Shown: positions 50,701 through 61,817 of the stretch, piece by piece
Layout: each line of letters starts with the position of its first letter
How positions within the stretch are numbered: position 1 is the stretch's first letter
DNA from: Taenia hydatigena
Lineage: Eukaryota; Platyhelminthes; Cestoda; Cyclophyllidea; Taeniidae
Length of the DNA stretch: 64,000 nucleotides
Reading direction: 5' to 3'
Assembly (NCBI GenBank): GCA_036345935.2
Contig: JADWOT020001299.1
Location: 119,544 to 183,543, forward strand
The notes under the pieces: generated by a model
The model's input: the letters and a program-made list of their open reading frames with translations, nothing else
The model's database searches: none
What the model was told of the DNA's origin: nothing
Translations under genes and position numbers: made by a program

Positions 50701-53700
50701 CTTGAAGCGCGTACTTTGCTGATCTACGAGAAAACCGCTTCACGCACGCGGCGAAAATTACCATCAGCCATGGTCTGCTGCCACTGTATACTATCGTCAG
50801 CCATATATTGCACTGATTTTCTGCTCTTGCTGCCCTTACTACATTGATTGTGTCATATGTTATTACTTTGAAGGCTAGTCGTTTGCATTAGCGTTGCCCA
50901 CTAAACGCAAAATTTGCCATTAGGTCCCCAACGAAATAGAATTTTTTCATCTCTAGGTCTAGCATTCTATTTGCTGTGCCGGATCAAAGTCGAATATTGT
51001 AACAACGTCTCACGCGGCGGTGCTGATACACGGGATAGGTAATTTTGTTCTGCTTCCCAGATTTGCTTTAATGGGTATATTGAATGATGTAATGCGCATG
51101 TTTTACGTTCTCCTGAAATCACATGACTACATTTCTATAAAGATTATATACAGTTACCTGCTATATTAATGCGCTTTATCCATTTTGTACAAATTTAGGC
51201 CACTGTTGCTATTTGTACGCCAATACGTTTGCAAAGTTTGTTTACTTGATTACAAATTTTTGGCGATAAGCACTCAGCGACTGCGAACCTTGTGACGAAA
51301 CAGGCGATACCCCACTCGGGGAAGAAGTGAACTCTAAAATGCTAAATGGTCTTCATTAATTGGTTTCAGTAATTTTACCAAAATATATGACCTAATCTAA
51401 TTCGTCTACTCCTATCGAAACGGATAAGCGCCGAATCCATTACTTTCAACTTTACTTTATCATATTCGGGGCGCTGAAGGGTAGCAAACGGGTGTACGGT
51501 TGACAGCATAAATAGCGGACGAAAAAGTTATTCAACCTGATGGAATCTTGACGTACACATGAAATTTTTATACTTCTTTGACAACAAAACTCTTACTGAT
51601 GAAATGCTAAACTGGTCCATTGCAGAAAATTTTGGTATTCTTAATAGGTTGCAAACGCATGGCTCATGTTTTACTGAATGTGGATTTGCACTGTCAACTA
51701 ATTTATAACCCACCGTCGGCAAAACAAATTGTTTAGTCTATGAGGAAATATCGGTACAGATTGGTAGTGACCAAGGCTGATTACCAAACTTTTATTAAGA
51801 CCTTTCGCTTGGGGTGGACACAAGCGCAAGTATTTGCTCAATAAGGCACTGTATAGGCAAGCCTTTCTTGAATACAGGACGTGATTTGCAAACAAAGCGA
51901 CGGTGCGCATATCTAATTAGCGTAGAGTGTTGTATAATCTTGTCATTGAGCAGCAATCTACGTTGGTTACATGTTTGAACTACCCTTTGGCAGTATCACT
52001 GCATCGCTAGATCAGAAAAGAGGATGGAAGTGGCTGGGAGGACACAGTCACGCCTGACTGGGCAAATGATCCGATCCCTTTTACTGCACGTTATAGGTAG
52101 GCTTGTCGACTTTTCGCACGGAGGTTCCTCTTTCGGTATATGTGGAAATGATCGATTCTACCTTAAAGAAATAGGTTAACTTATTTTCCAGGTTGCCTTC
52201 TATCACGGCATATTTATGATTCGGAAAACTCTTTGTGTGAGGAATTCGTATGCAGATGACGGTTAAGGGAAAACTACCTGATTGCATTTATCGGGATAGA
52301 GTTCTGTGCCCAGTGTTTAGGAATATATGCGCATTTTTAGCCTAACTGCTTTAGACTTGGTGAAATTTTGATGGCTCAATATTAGAATGGTTGGTCCGGA
52401 ATGTAGAGGTGGTGGATTAACGTTTGAAGCCAATGCCGTGTTTTTGCTAAAGCGTCTTTGTGGATCCGCATAAACTTGCTCATAGAAAATTAGTTACAAG
52501 TTGGGCTATTCGCACCCAGTTTTGTTGATAGCCTGTGCGAGCATCTCATAAGTTCCTAGCATGGTTTGATTTCTTTCAAATGCAAGGAAGAAATGGAGCA
52601 AAGTCGCAAGAGAATCTGGTGTCATTACCAACTTTGATTGCTGTGTTGGCAAGTAGTAAGGACTAAAATAACATTGAGACAGTCTCTTACCGCCTTTACA
52701 AGCTCATGCTACAATGCAGCCCAGGTCAAAGAGATTACTAGGCATGGAAGGAACCCGCATTGGCGACTTCAAAGTCCATGGTATGGCAGCCGAAATAACT
52801 GTAAAATCAGCGTTATAATACTGCGTCTAATGTGTGACCTAAGTATGAACGAAATTCCGTCAGGGCGCGTTCGCAGCGACAAGAACCTTTTATCCAAATC
52901 TTCCGGCTAAAATGTTTGAGTGCGGGAATTGCATTGTCGTTTGTGCAAGATTTTGCACTTTGCTAAAAGACAATTTCTCCATCTCGCTATCTAATTTATA
53001 GATTATTTGTATTTTGTCAGAAATCTAGCCATGATTGCTACTTACAATACAGGGACGTTTGATGCTCCAGGTATTGCATGGTACTAAAGTTGGTAATCTG
53101 AATGGGGAATTCACCATTATACCGCAGAGCTTCCCGAGCATAATTCGCAGTCCGATTGCCTAACAGGTTGCAACACCTGCCAGTCTAGTAGCAAAAGGCC
53201 CGTTCTGCTAGGCATCGGAGTCGCCTAGCAAAAAAGACCTATTAGCACCAGTCTGCTCTTCATGATTGATAACTTACTGGGATGAGTTATCGCAGCATAG
53301 TTCCAAACTAGGGTCCGAGTGATTCCAAAATTTACTTTACCCAAAAAAGTCCCACCAGAGAGCACATAGAGTGGTGTGTGTTCCTTGGCGTTACTGAAAG
53401 GTACGATGATATAACTTTGTAGCTATGAGCTAGTCTTCAATGTTTACGTGATCTTCACAGAGAGCCAGATCCGCCAGCGCTTCAGCAGTACAAGAGGTCG
53501 CTTGTTTAACTCGTCTACCTTAGCCATCGAATCCAGCAAGAAGGAGTTTTATTTATCAAAATCATATCTGTTATTGTAATTTGGCCATGCTAAGTAAAAA
53601 TTTAGCAAAATGTGTGCTTTGAACTCTCCTCTGACTTTTTGAAGCTAACAACTCCTATGATGTGAGATATCATTGAACTCAATACTTCTTGTTTAAGTGG

Positions 53701-55050
53701 CGCCATGACTGGAGTTTTGTTCGTTTAATTTAACCTGATAGCCTTGTGCTGGTCGCGTGCAGCAGTGCTAGCCATAGCTACCAAAATGGAAGCAGAGGTG
53801 AGCTGGGTTGTTCAGATCTTGACAAGCGTTTCTTATTCACCTTAATCTAGATCCCTTTGTCATCACTAAATTGTTAAGTTGTTTATCAGAACAAAATTTT
53901 TATATTTTATTCACTACCCAATTAAAAATTACTCTTTTCAAGGCAAAATAGCATGATTTCAAGATCGCTAACCTCCCTAGGGAAGTACGTAGAACAATAT
54001 GCAGTGTAGAGGGTGTCGGAGCATATTTCAATTAGGAAACCAGCATGCTTGCCTTAGTGTTTTGTGGTGCTTGAAGCACTAAGGCGAGAAAAACATGCAT
54101 TTGTGGTTCATCATCAGGCATAAAAGTGTCATACACGCATAATCACTAGTAGAGCTGAATAATCGACTGCATGATGAAGAGATTCGGTCATAACTATTTT
54201 GACTTCGGCATTCCGGGACACATCTCTACCCTAATTTTATGTTAAGCGGAAATGAAACTTAAGGAAGTTACTAAAGTGAACTTTAAATTCGCCGAGTGTT
54301 TTAACGTAGAGGTGGATCCCTTGAAGACAGAAAGAACGCGCTTTCCGCCGTTCTAATACAGTCATGCTAAATATTTATCACCAAGCTAAGGAAAAGCCTG
54401 GTGTATGCACCAAACGACGATAATCAATAGACGGCCTATTATAAACGGCAGGTTTAAATTTAATCTTACTATTTAACTTAGTGAATTTATTCTACCAGCA
54501 ACTAGTGGAGCTGAAATTCTTCATCAGATGAAGAACTGCGATGGTCAAAGTTAGTTGTTTGCATCAGGATTATATGACGTTTACCAGTTCAGACGTTGTA
54601 TCCAGTTAATGCATCGCAGGGCCTTGATATTTGAGTCACTAAGAGAGAGGTGACTTCTACTAGCAAAAAACTGGGGAAGTTTATGCAAAATATGGCATAA
54701 TGTTGCAGATTAAATGCTGTATCGCAAAGTTAAATGGCGAGTGCATGCGTCGTGCCACTAACATCAGTGCTTCATGCTTTTGTCTGGGTGGTGCCACCAC
54801 TGACTTGCCCAACATTTGTGCGCAGCAACATTACACGCCTTCGTTGCGAGAGTCGAAATTCGATCCTATTTAATAGCGAATTAAAATGACACCATCAGCC
54901 GGTTCATTGCATAAGACCTTGCATGCAAGTAAAGGACTACATGGTTAATTGCAATCGATCGGTAGTCTTATACCATTCGCCCCTTTTTAATCGCAGGCGT
55001 GAAGAAACAGCCCTTTGCTGAAGGAATAGAGCAATCAGCTCACAAAATCA
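44760..55050. other. No firm gene
   Basis: Holds the unseen 5' exons of the 43.6 kb gene at most. Minus-strand open segments at 44995-45140 and 45190-45350 have fair composition and lie on the right strand, but do not join in phase. The 137-codon plus frame at 49043-49456 looks random. Confidence 0.4.
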
Positions 55051-55076
55051 GTTCAAGTAACCATTAACGAAATATA

Positions 55077-55478
55077 TCACCAGATACGCCATTTTAATAA
55101 ATGAAAATTTGACTTTTTCTGCTTTTTTCTGAGTAATCGCGTTAAATCTACAGCCACGCCTTGACACCATAGCAAGTACCGGCAGGTGCAGGCAAATGTT
55201 GCAAACAAAACTTTAAAAAAGGAAATCATTCCTTTGGCGTTAATGTCAAGGTGGTAGTAATGCGGATCGTTTCTCACTTACTGCAAATACACATAAAAAT
55301 GCTCTGTAACTCTTCGACTCGAGCAAATTTACTATCACATCGGAACTTTGCTGTTTGCTTTGAACTTCGACGGCATCGGTGGTCCGTGTGCGCCCAATGG
55401 TCGGAACAATGCAGATCGTGGCGCATGCACTTTTTCACCTTATTTGACCCATTAAAACAAGCCGCTACGTTGCACACT
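55077..55478 (-). CDS. Cysteine-rich candidate, two exons, partial
   Basis: Exon 55478-55282 encodes a Cys/His-rich segment (VCNVAACF, KKCMRHDLHCSDHWAHTDH, RCRRSS, KFRCDSKF, FMCIC). It ends at a strong TTTGCA/GTAAGT donor. It joins in phase 1 to 55159-55077, whose acceptor follows a pyrimidine-rich run; this adds a Leu/Arg/Lys-rich end (VDLTRLLRKKQKK) and a TGA. Eight cysteines in about 65 codons suggest a secreted disulphide-bonded or metal-binding protein. The RHDxxC string resembles the active-site motif of secreted phospholipase A2, but the flanking CC and calcium-loop glycines are missing, so I do not claim it. No start or signal peptide was found; the 5' exon is missing or this is chance. 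Confidence 0.28.
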
Positions 55479-55787
55479 GCTTTTTAAGAGCTGGCTGAGC
55501 TGCAACTATGAGGTTCTCTAGATTAAGGAGCAAAAATTGACTAAGTTCGACGACAAGATGCACGGATGTGGAAGTAGAAAATCAAATGCATGGATGGAGA
55601 GACAGATAAGTTAGTGATTAAGAGAAAATAAATTGATAAAGCGTTAAATCACAGTGATCTTTTCTGAAATGGATTGAAAGCAGAAGGGTCGAATGTTGGG
55701 CTACCTGCTTTTTTATGTGGAGTGTATGCAGCGGTAATAAAGAGGCACGTCTAGTAATCATATAGTCGAGAGGCGGGAGGACAAAAA

Positions 55788-56345
55788 TCAAAGCATTTTC
55801 TGGAGGAGTGGGAAATTCTCACGACGCAGACAGTGCCACCTCATGCCTTCTGTTAATACACTACCCACTGATGTTCCGGCTAATGTAGTGAGGATGTCAA
55901 AGAATATCTGACCATCTCTTTCCAGGAATAGTAGCAGGAAGGCGGAGGTAAGTAAGTAAATTAACTTACTCGTAGATGAGCCAGAGTAGTCATGTCCGAG
56001 ACGTGCGCATGTATGTGGTGATCGGACCATGTTGAATGCACCCGAAGGCAAAAACGGTGAAGCGACATAAAAGGGGACAAATTGGAATAAAACTGGAACA
56101 TTGTATCCCGCAAAATGACAAACATTTTTAAAGTGAACTCTAATGCGCATAAAGCAAGAATCTGTCAACCTACTCCACACCTTTCGTTTGATAAAATCGT
56201 CTGATTGAGGGCTTGTTATTGGTGACACTATCTGAGAACAATTGAAACAACCGCTTGCTTGTCACTCACTTCCTTCGGCCTGCATGCTGCCCGCGCAGGT
56301 GCTTTTCCGAGGCACATGTGTCTCAACGCTTCCCGGTCCACTCAT
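55788..56345 (-). CDS. Three-exon small protein candidate, 108 aa
   Basis: Exons 56345-56270, 56092-55970 and 55915-55788. The first starts MSGPGSVETHVPRKSTCAGS and ends at a consensus GTGAGT donor. The second encodes an aromatic, partly hydrophobic stretch (FQFVPFYVASPFLPSGAF) and ends at a consensus GTAAGT donor. The third encodes GQIFFDILTTLAGTSVGSVL and LRRENFPLLQKML and ends at TGA. Phases agree throughout and the sum is exactly 109 codons. A short intron (54 nt) separates exons two and three. Hydrophobic runs of 15-20 residues could be membrane segments. The exon 2 acceptor (ACAATGTTCCAG) has a poor pyrimidine tract. No family recognised. A further minus-strand open frame at 56525-56836 might belong to the same or a neighbouring transcript. 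Confidence 0.33.
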
Positions 56346-57583
56346 TCTTCTTGCATCGAACGCATGCACTCAAGCCGCACGAGTGGTTATTGCTGTGTGG
56401 TCGATGCATAGCATGCGATTTCTGGAGACACCCAATTGTTGAAGTCGTCATGCATGAGAAGATCAATTCTATAGCACTATGTTTGTGTGATAAGTTGTCA
56501 TGAATTATACATTTCCTTGTCTTACTAGCAAAAGCAACACATCTGAGAGGATATACTGACCATTATAGCTACAGGGAATGGGTGAATGAATTTTGAGGGT
56601 AGTGCGTATAAAGACGACTTATAACATAGTGGCATAGTCAGAATTAGTCCACGCAAAGTCAATAAATTTCCTCTTTCCGTCGCGAGACATAAGATTTGCC
56701 GCACTTTGCAACAGATGTCAGGCGGTTCAAAAATAAACTTATCGGAATGAGTCGCCTCCTGGGAGCTGTTTGCATTTATTTGACACGGCATTATTTTACC
56801 CACTCCTCGCCGATGTAATCGATGTATGTTAGACAAATCTATCTGCCAACGGCAATTTGAGGAACAGTTGCGTCAGACCACGAGATTGCCCATCAACTGA
56901 ATACAGACAGTGGTATAAATGCCATTGTTGCGGCAAGATTTTACTGTGCAAAAAGACTTCTGAGATCCTTTTTTATTTCATTGTATTTGTAATGGGCAGG
57001 CAATGTGTTGACGTCCCTCCGGCGCCAATCATTTAAGCATCGCATCTTCGATATACATCAAATCCACGCTGGCTTGCTCTGATAATGGTTATTTCGAAAG
57101 AGCTTACAATGCAAAATCACTGATGCACTATCCGGAATGGCCCCAGAGGTGTGCAGCTACCTTGATGCCTTTAACATGGTTACTCTTCACACGGCTAATG
57201 AGTATGAGGTGGATTCATTTTACCTGTTAATTCCATGCCACTAGACGGCAGCGCATTTAAAATGGGTTGCGCTGCACAAATGTCTCTGTCAGTTACCTAT
57301 CTCACTACTTCTAACTAATCCCATTCGAAATGATCCTAAAGTTCTGCTATAAAAGAAGGAGCAGTTGGATCCCAATCTATGCTTTCTAGTCGCGCTTGAG
57401 CCTGAGCAGCTCTACATACATATATTTCTGCTTGCACTTAGCTCCTATCCCTACCTGATGTCGACCGAGGAACGTAGGTTTTGCTTTGAAGTAGAAGTTG
57501 TATTTGCTAATCAAACTCCAACAAACAATATATGATCGTGCTCGTAGCCTGCTTGCCTAAGGGGATGTTGTTGTACTAAAAAT

Positions 57584-57941
57584 ATGGACCACATTATCGG
57601 TCGAAATAGGCTTCGGAAGAAATGTTGTGCGCATTATGATTACGACTGCATAATCCATCCGGTGGGTTCTTCACAAGTCACCTTGGGATCTCCCACGGCC
57701 TATCAGGTATTAGTTATTGCAGTCGCTCTCAACAACAGGGAATAGGTCTAAAAAGACGAAATGTCTCTTAACACTTCTTAAGGGCCTTGGTAAATTCAAC
57801 ACTTCACTGCTGGTTGTCGACCGAAACGACTTCATTAGCTGGCCTAATACGATGAATTGGGAGCAGTGGGATGTGATTTGCGCAATAATAAAGCACAGTC
57901 AGAAGTACATCTTTGTACCACCCAGGAGATATAGAAAATGA
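57584..57941 (+). CDS. Two-exon small protein candidate, 98 aa
   Basis: Exon 1, 57584-57661, starts at ATG and encodes MDHIIGRNRLRKKCCAHYDY and six further residues, ending at CCG/GTGGGT. Exon 2, 57723-57941, follows a clear acceptor (TATTAGTTATTGCAG). It encodes KCLLTLLKGLGKFNTSLLVV and WEQWDVICAIIKHSQKYIFV and ends RRYRK and TGA. Both joins are in phase 0. Without splicing the first frame continues about 27 codons and stops. A near-consensus AATAAG lies just after the stop. The balanced composition of exon 2 is the main support. No family recognised; the upstream region also has an open overlapping frame, so exon 1 is less sure than exon 2. Confidence 0.35.
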
Positions 57942-58330
57942 ATAAGGCTTTTACGCTTTCAAAAGCGGTGGCGTGTTTTTTCTCCTTTACTGCTGATTTG
58001 GTTGATTAGTTAAGTTAGTAAGTAATAACCTAAAAATTCGTGCAAATTCCAGAATAAGGACCAGCATGGAATTTAAATTGATTCACGTCTATAAAACATT
58101 GTGGGAACCGGAAAGACTTCCATGGCACAAATATAGCCCTCCGAACAAGCAAAGCAGAGGCCGATGTGATATCCCTTCGTCACAAGCGTCCATTTTCTGG
58201 GCTGCGAACAATAAGTTTTGCGTTTCGGAACGAACAATCGCTATTTCCGCTGAGAGAAGAACGCGGCACATGAGGTCTAACTAAAAATGCTGAGTGTCAG
58301 GATCACTTAGCGAACCACTACTCATCTTGC

Positions 58331-58480
58331 GCCTGCTTCATAAGGCATCTGCGCAAACATAGCCATAACCACCACCGCGGCGTCATTGGCAGTAAAAGTA
58401 GTTCGCACATACGAAAATGTTGGAACTATCGCATTACAGCTGCAAAGAATGGGCTGATAGAAGAAAGAGGTGTGCTGCTT
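58331..58480 (+). repeat. Dispersed repeat family X, copy 1
   Basis: About 150 nt that match, in inverse orientation, the block at 59725-59880. Shared core strings include CTGCTTC..AAGGCAT, GGCGTCATTGG, AAGTAGTTCG and GAGGTGT, in the same order. It ends about 60 nt before the tRNA-like sequence. No convincing coding frame is conserved between the copies. Confidence 0.6.
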
Positions 58481-58541
58481 GACTGCAGCGGATGGTATTG
58501 ATAAGGAGAAAATGGGGTTCAAAGGGGAAGCAATGAGTGTT

Positions 58542-58614
58542 GGTCTCGTGGCCTAATGGATAAGGTCTCTGACATTGGATCAGGAAACCACGGATTCAAT
58601 TTTCGTCTGGAACA
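58542..58614 (+). repeat. tRNA-Arg-like sequence (SINE head or tRNA pseudogene)
   Basis: The 5' half reads like a tRNA-Arg gene: GGTCTCGTGGCCTAATGG contains a perfect A-box (TGGCCTAATGG), followed by a five-pair anticodon stem TCTGA/TCAGG around the loop CATTGGA. The triplet in the anticodon place is TTG, not an Arg anticodon. The T arm and B-box (GATTCAATTTT) are decayed and the acceptor stem does not pair. So it is not a working tRNA; a tRNA-derived retroposon is likely, since dispersed repeats and a pyrimidine tract lie beside it. Confidence 0.55.
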
Positions 58615-58779
58615 CAATGTTCCTTCTAATCCTCCGCTGCTTGTAGTAGCACTGTGACTATGCAGCAACGGATTGAAACAAGAAGGATGGGCAGGCTATC
58701 TACTTTGTCACCAGAGGGGAAAGGACAGTAAATTGCGCTACTGTTTACGCTACTAGGACAATGCCCAACTTAATAGGCC

Positions 58780-58915
58780 ACCTCTCCACCACCGGTTTCC
58801 TTCCTTCTCCCCCAATCCTCTGCACTCCCTTTACCTCGCCCATTTCCCACACCTTTACCTTCGCACTCACTCCCTGACTTACTTCCATTTCTAACACCTC
58901 CGCTCCAATCAAGTG
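58780..58915. repeat. Pyrimidine-rich tract
   Basis: Plus-strand C/T-rich stretch, nearly free of G, about 170 nt beyond the tRNA-like sequence. Similar in nature to the longer tract at 42530-42960. No gene seen in it. Confidence 0.55.
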
Positions 58916-59664
58916 CTATGCTTTGCCGCGGTGAGACATGGGACGACTTATGTGGCAGTTAAGGTGTGACCAAATGAGTTGGCGCATTTGACATGCCTTT
59001 ACTGCTGGTCACTCTTACCACTTCAGACTGACTGTTCGAATCTGTGAGTTCATGGATCAGTTGCGGTGACTGATAGATGGTCAAAAATTTAGGCATGATA
59101 CAGCAGACCGCTGAATAGCAGGCGTTATTTTATTTATATAAATATTTACCATTTTTGATCCTTTATAGTTCATTCGTCCCAGCGACAAACACATTTGGCA
59201 GCGATTCGCAAAACATAAAGTCAAATGTGCATCGTCTTGAAGCTACTGATTCAAAAATAGAGATGTTAGGGTCTAATAGGCAATAAGATGGAAAGAAAAG
59301 CAGAAAGAATGAATAATTTTTAGTGCGCTTTTGCGAAATTTACTCGCAGCGACAAATGGGTGGAAGGATCTTCCACGACTCTTGTTTCACCTAATGCTGC
59401 TCAGCCCGTCACCGGCCAGGGAGAACAGTCCCTTGTTAGGCACTGCTTTTATCACTAAGGTGACACTGATGAAGGGAAGAAAAGCATAGGGGCACAAGAT
59501 GTGAATGTTAAGAAAGTGAGTGTGAAGGGAATGCTGGTAACTCGCACCGACTCTGAATGTTGGCGTTCTGGAAGGTTGCGATGGCACACGCTGCTGACCT
59601 TATACCATTGTATCCTCAAATATATAATCTACAAAGTTATCGCACCAGTAAAGTCCCAACAAAC

Positions 59665-59706
59665 GGGTAGTGGTGATGGTGGTGGCGGTGGTGGTGGTGA
59701 GGTAGG
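59665..59706. repeat. Imperfect (GGT)n microsatellite
   Basis: A run of about thirteen GGT-like triplets with GAT and GCG interruptions. It makes an artificial poly-Gly open frame on the plus strand. Confidence 0.85.
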
Positions 59707-59724
59707 TCAGTAGGCTAGGGCGTC

Positions 59725-59880
59725 GTCCTAACACCTCCTCCCCATATCGATCCACACTTTGCACCGGTAATGCAATATTGCCAATGTATTCGCAAGTACG
59801 AACTACTTATGCTTCCAATGACGCCTGCTGCAGTGGTAATGACTGTGTTTACAGTAAATGCCTTCCGAAGCAGACATGCC
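59725..59880 (-). repeat. Dispersed repeat family X, copy 2 (inverted)
   Basis: Reverse-complement partner of 58331-58480. With copy 1 it forms a diverged inverted repeat about 1.3 kb apart. It lies directly beside the GGT microsatellite at 59665-59706. The open frames called across it are not kept in copy 1, so it is treated as noncoding repeat. Confidence 0.6.
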
Positions 59881-61014
59881 AGCCGGCGACGACGGGGCGA
59901 GGAGGAGGGATGGTAGTCATCACATCTGCCTTGGTGGCAACAGCGGCGATCATGCCAGTATATAGTGGTCACCACTCGGGATTTTGAAACTTAAGACTCG
60001 CATTCAACTCTCGAGGAGACGTCAAGAGGCCGGTCGTTTAGACCGCACACATAGTTGTGGAGTGGGTAAATAGTGCTAGTTGTTCAACTGCCCCCTTTGA
60101 TACCTCGCTTAGTCGCTTGCACTACCATCGTAGCTTAGGGCTACATAAAACAGCCGATGCTAACCTGGAATAAAATGCGATGATTTGTGCGATGAATAAC
60201 TGATTTTTTGCTTTCTTTAATTGTGACGAAAGCGAAATTAAGTACGCTGAACTAGAGTATGCCGAAAGCAGTGCCCATTGTCGCAAGGGATATCCGTGCA
60301 ATAAAGATCGATAATCTCAGCCCGTTGGTCGTATGTGCAACTGGCGAGCCCCAGATTTTCGACCGCCATGGAAATTTTGGGATCCCAATTATTATCCAAA
60401 CCCTACGACCTAATAATGAACACCTAATTCCGATAGTCGCCTAAAAATTAGGCTTGGTAGCATACGAGAAACAGTTGTTATGCGCTTTTTATTTTGAAAA
60501 CATTGAAGTCAAAAGTTGTGCATCCGCCACTTAGGTTAAGTAACATATGCAAGTTTTGCGATCGAACTTAGGCGGAATCTAGCCTTATTCAAAGTTAAGC
60601 GCATTGATATCAGGAAAGATATCGCATTAATGAAATCAAAAATACCATATCAATTTATCCATACATTGTGCATAATGGCTTAAAGTGCAGCAATCCTCGA
60701 TGGCAGTTGCAATTACTATGGGCATCAAAACGTCGGCTACGCTATTGCATCTAAGTAAACGCAGCAATTTCTCGAAGGAGAAAAAAATCACCATTGTCAG
60801 CACGAAGCAGGCTATAGAGGCAAAGGTCAATAGCGAATCAGACGGAGGTAGTCCTTTAAGAATAGTCGGTCTACAAGAGCAGAAATTCAGAACAAACTTT
60901 GCTTTAAAGCAATGCATTCCTTCAAGCATGGTTATTATTGGAAGGATTGAAAATATTAGGAAAATCAACAGAAAAAAAACAAAACAGAGAATGTGAGTTG
61001 AAATTTGTTAAGTG

Positions 61015-61165
61015 GTACTAATCGGGCGGTAGAATTTAGGGTGAGAGTGGTGTGCGGAATGGTTGGAATGACAGAGTGAAGATGTGGAGGAGTGGCGGAA
61101 CCGGTATTGGGGAGAATTAGGCTGAAACGATAGTGAGTAATAGACTCGAGACAGAGGGACTAGGT
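61015..61165. repeat. Purine-rich tract
   Basis: G/A-rich plus strand (strings such as GTGGAGGAGTGGCGG and GAGACAGAGGG); pyrimidine-rich on the minus strand. No gene seen. Confidence 0.45.
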
Positions 61166-61240
61166 CAACACGCGGTGGTCGGAAGTTGCCAACGGGAAGA
61201 TCTATGTACAAAACTGATGCGGCCTTCTAAGCAAAAGAAT

Positions 61241-61258
61241 GCGGGCTCAGTCCCGCCA
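61241..61258 (+). repeat. B-box-like fragment
   Basis: GCGGGCTCAGTCCCGCC resembles a T stem with B-box and forms a small hairpin. It is akin to the fragment at 42457-42476. The purine-rich tract at 61015-61165 precedes it, so on the minus strand a pyrimidine tract follows it, the same arrangement as at 42.5 kb. Confidence 0.3.
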
Positions 61259-61817
61259 CCAGTGTTTTGTTAGCGACTACTAATCCAACCATCTTCCTGT
61301 CACTGACATCAGTGAGGATCCAGTAATATGTGACGCGATTGTATCCAACTCACCAACTATCGCTCTTTAGGCCTTCTGATTTTGTAAGCAGGTAACACTT
61401 CTGCCGTCGCTTCACCAACTCATCGGGCTTGTGGCTGCATGCGTGCTCGAATGAATGTGGCTATAAAGGCATGCCAAATGACAGAAGGTATGAAGCTGAC
61501 CATGCGTGACATTGCCTTCTCGCTCTCATAATTGTGTCGACAGAGATTTGACCTCGAATAGGCTGATTATGGTTTGCCAGCGTTAACAGCTAACCGTAGA
61601 GACGCCTAGATTGGCAATCTCTTGTTGTTACATTGATCGATCGCTCTTTTGTATTATATCTGTTTGCTTAGTGAATTGTAGACCAATGATCACTACAAAG
61701 CATTTATACAGAATGGATTGGGGTGGATTCGATATGAGCTAGGTGCATGTTGGCAGCTCCTCGGAGGGTTTGATTGAAAGCGTAGACACAATAGCAACGT
61801 ATTTGACTATTTAACAA

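Noticed and set aside
55282..55478. Phospholipase A2 identity for the cysteine-rich exon
   Set aside because: RHDxxC alone is too little; the doubled cysteine, the calcium-loop glycines and the CDC motif are not present as expected.
59501..59987. Plus- and minus-strand frames over the GGT run and family X copy 2
   Set aside because: Produced by the microsatellite and repeat; the frame is not kept in the other copy.
60636..60996. Opposed ~105-codon frames, one reading as a membrane protein
   Set aside because: Both strands are open over the same AT-rich stretch; the hydrophobic one starts at TTG and mirrors a Lys/Ile-rich plus strand.
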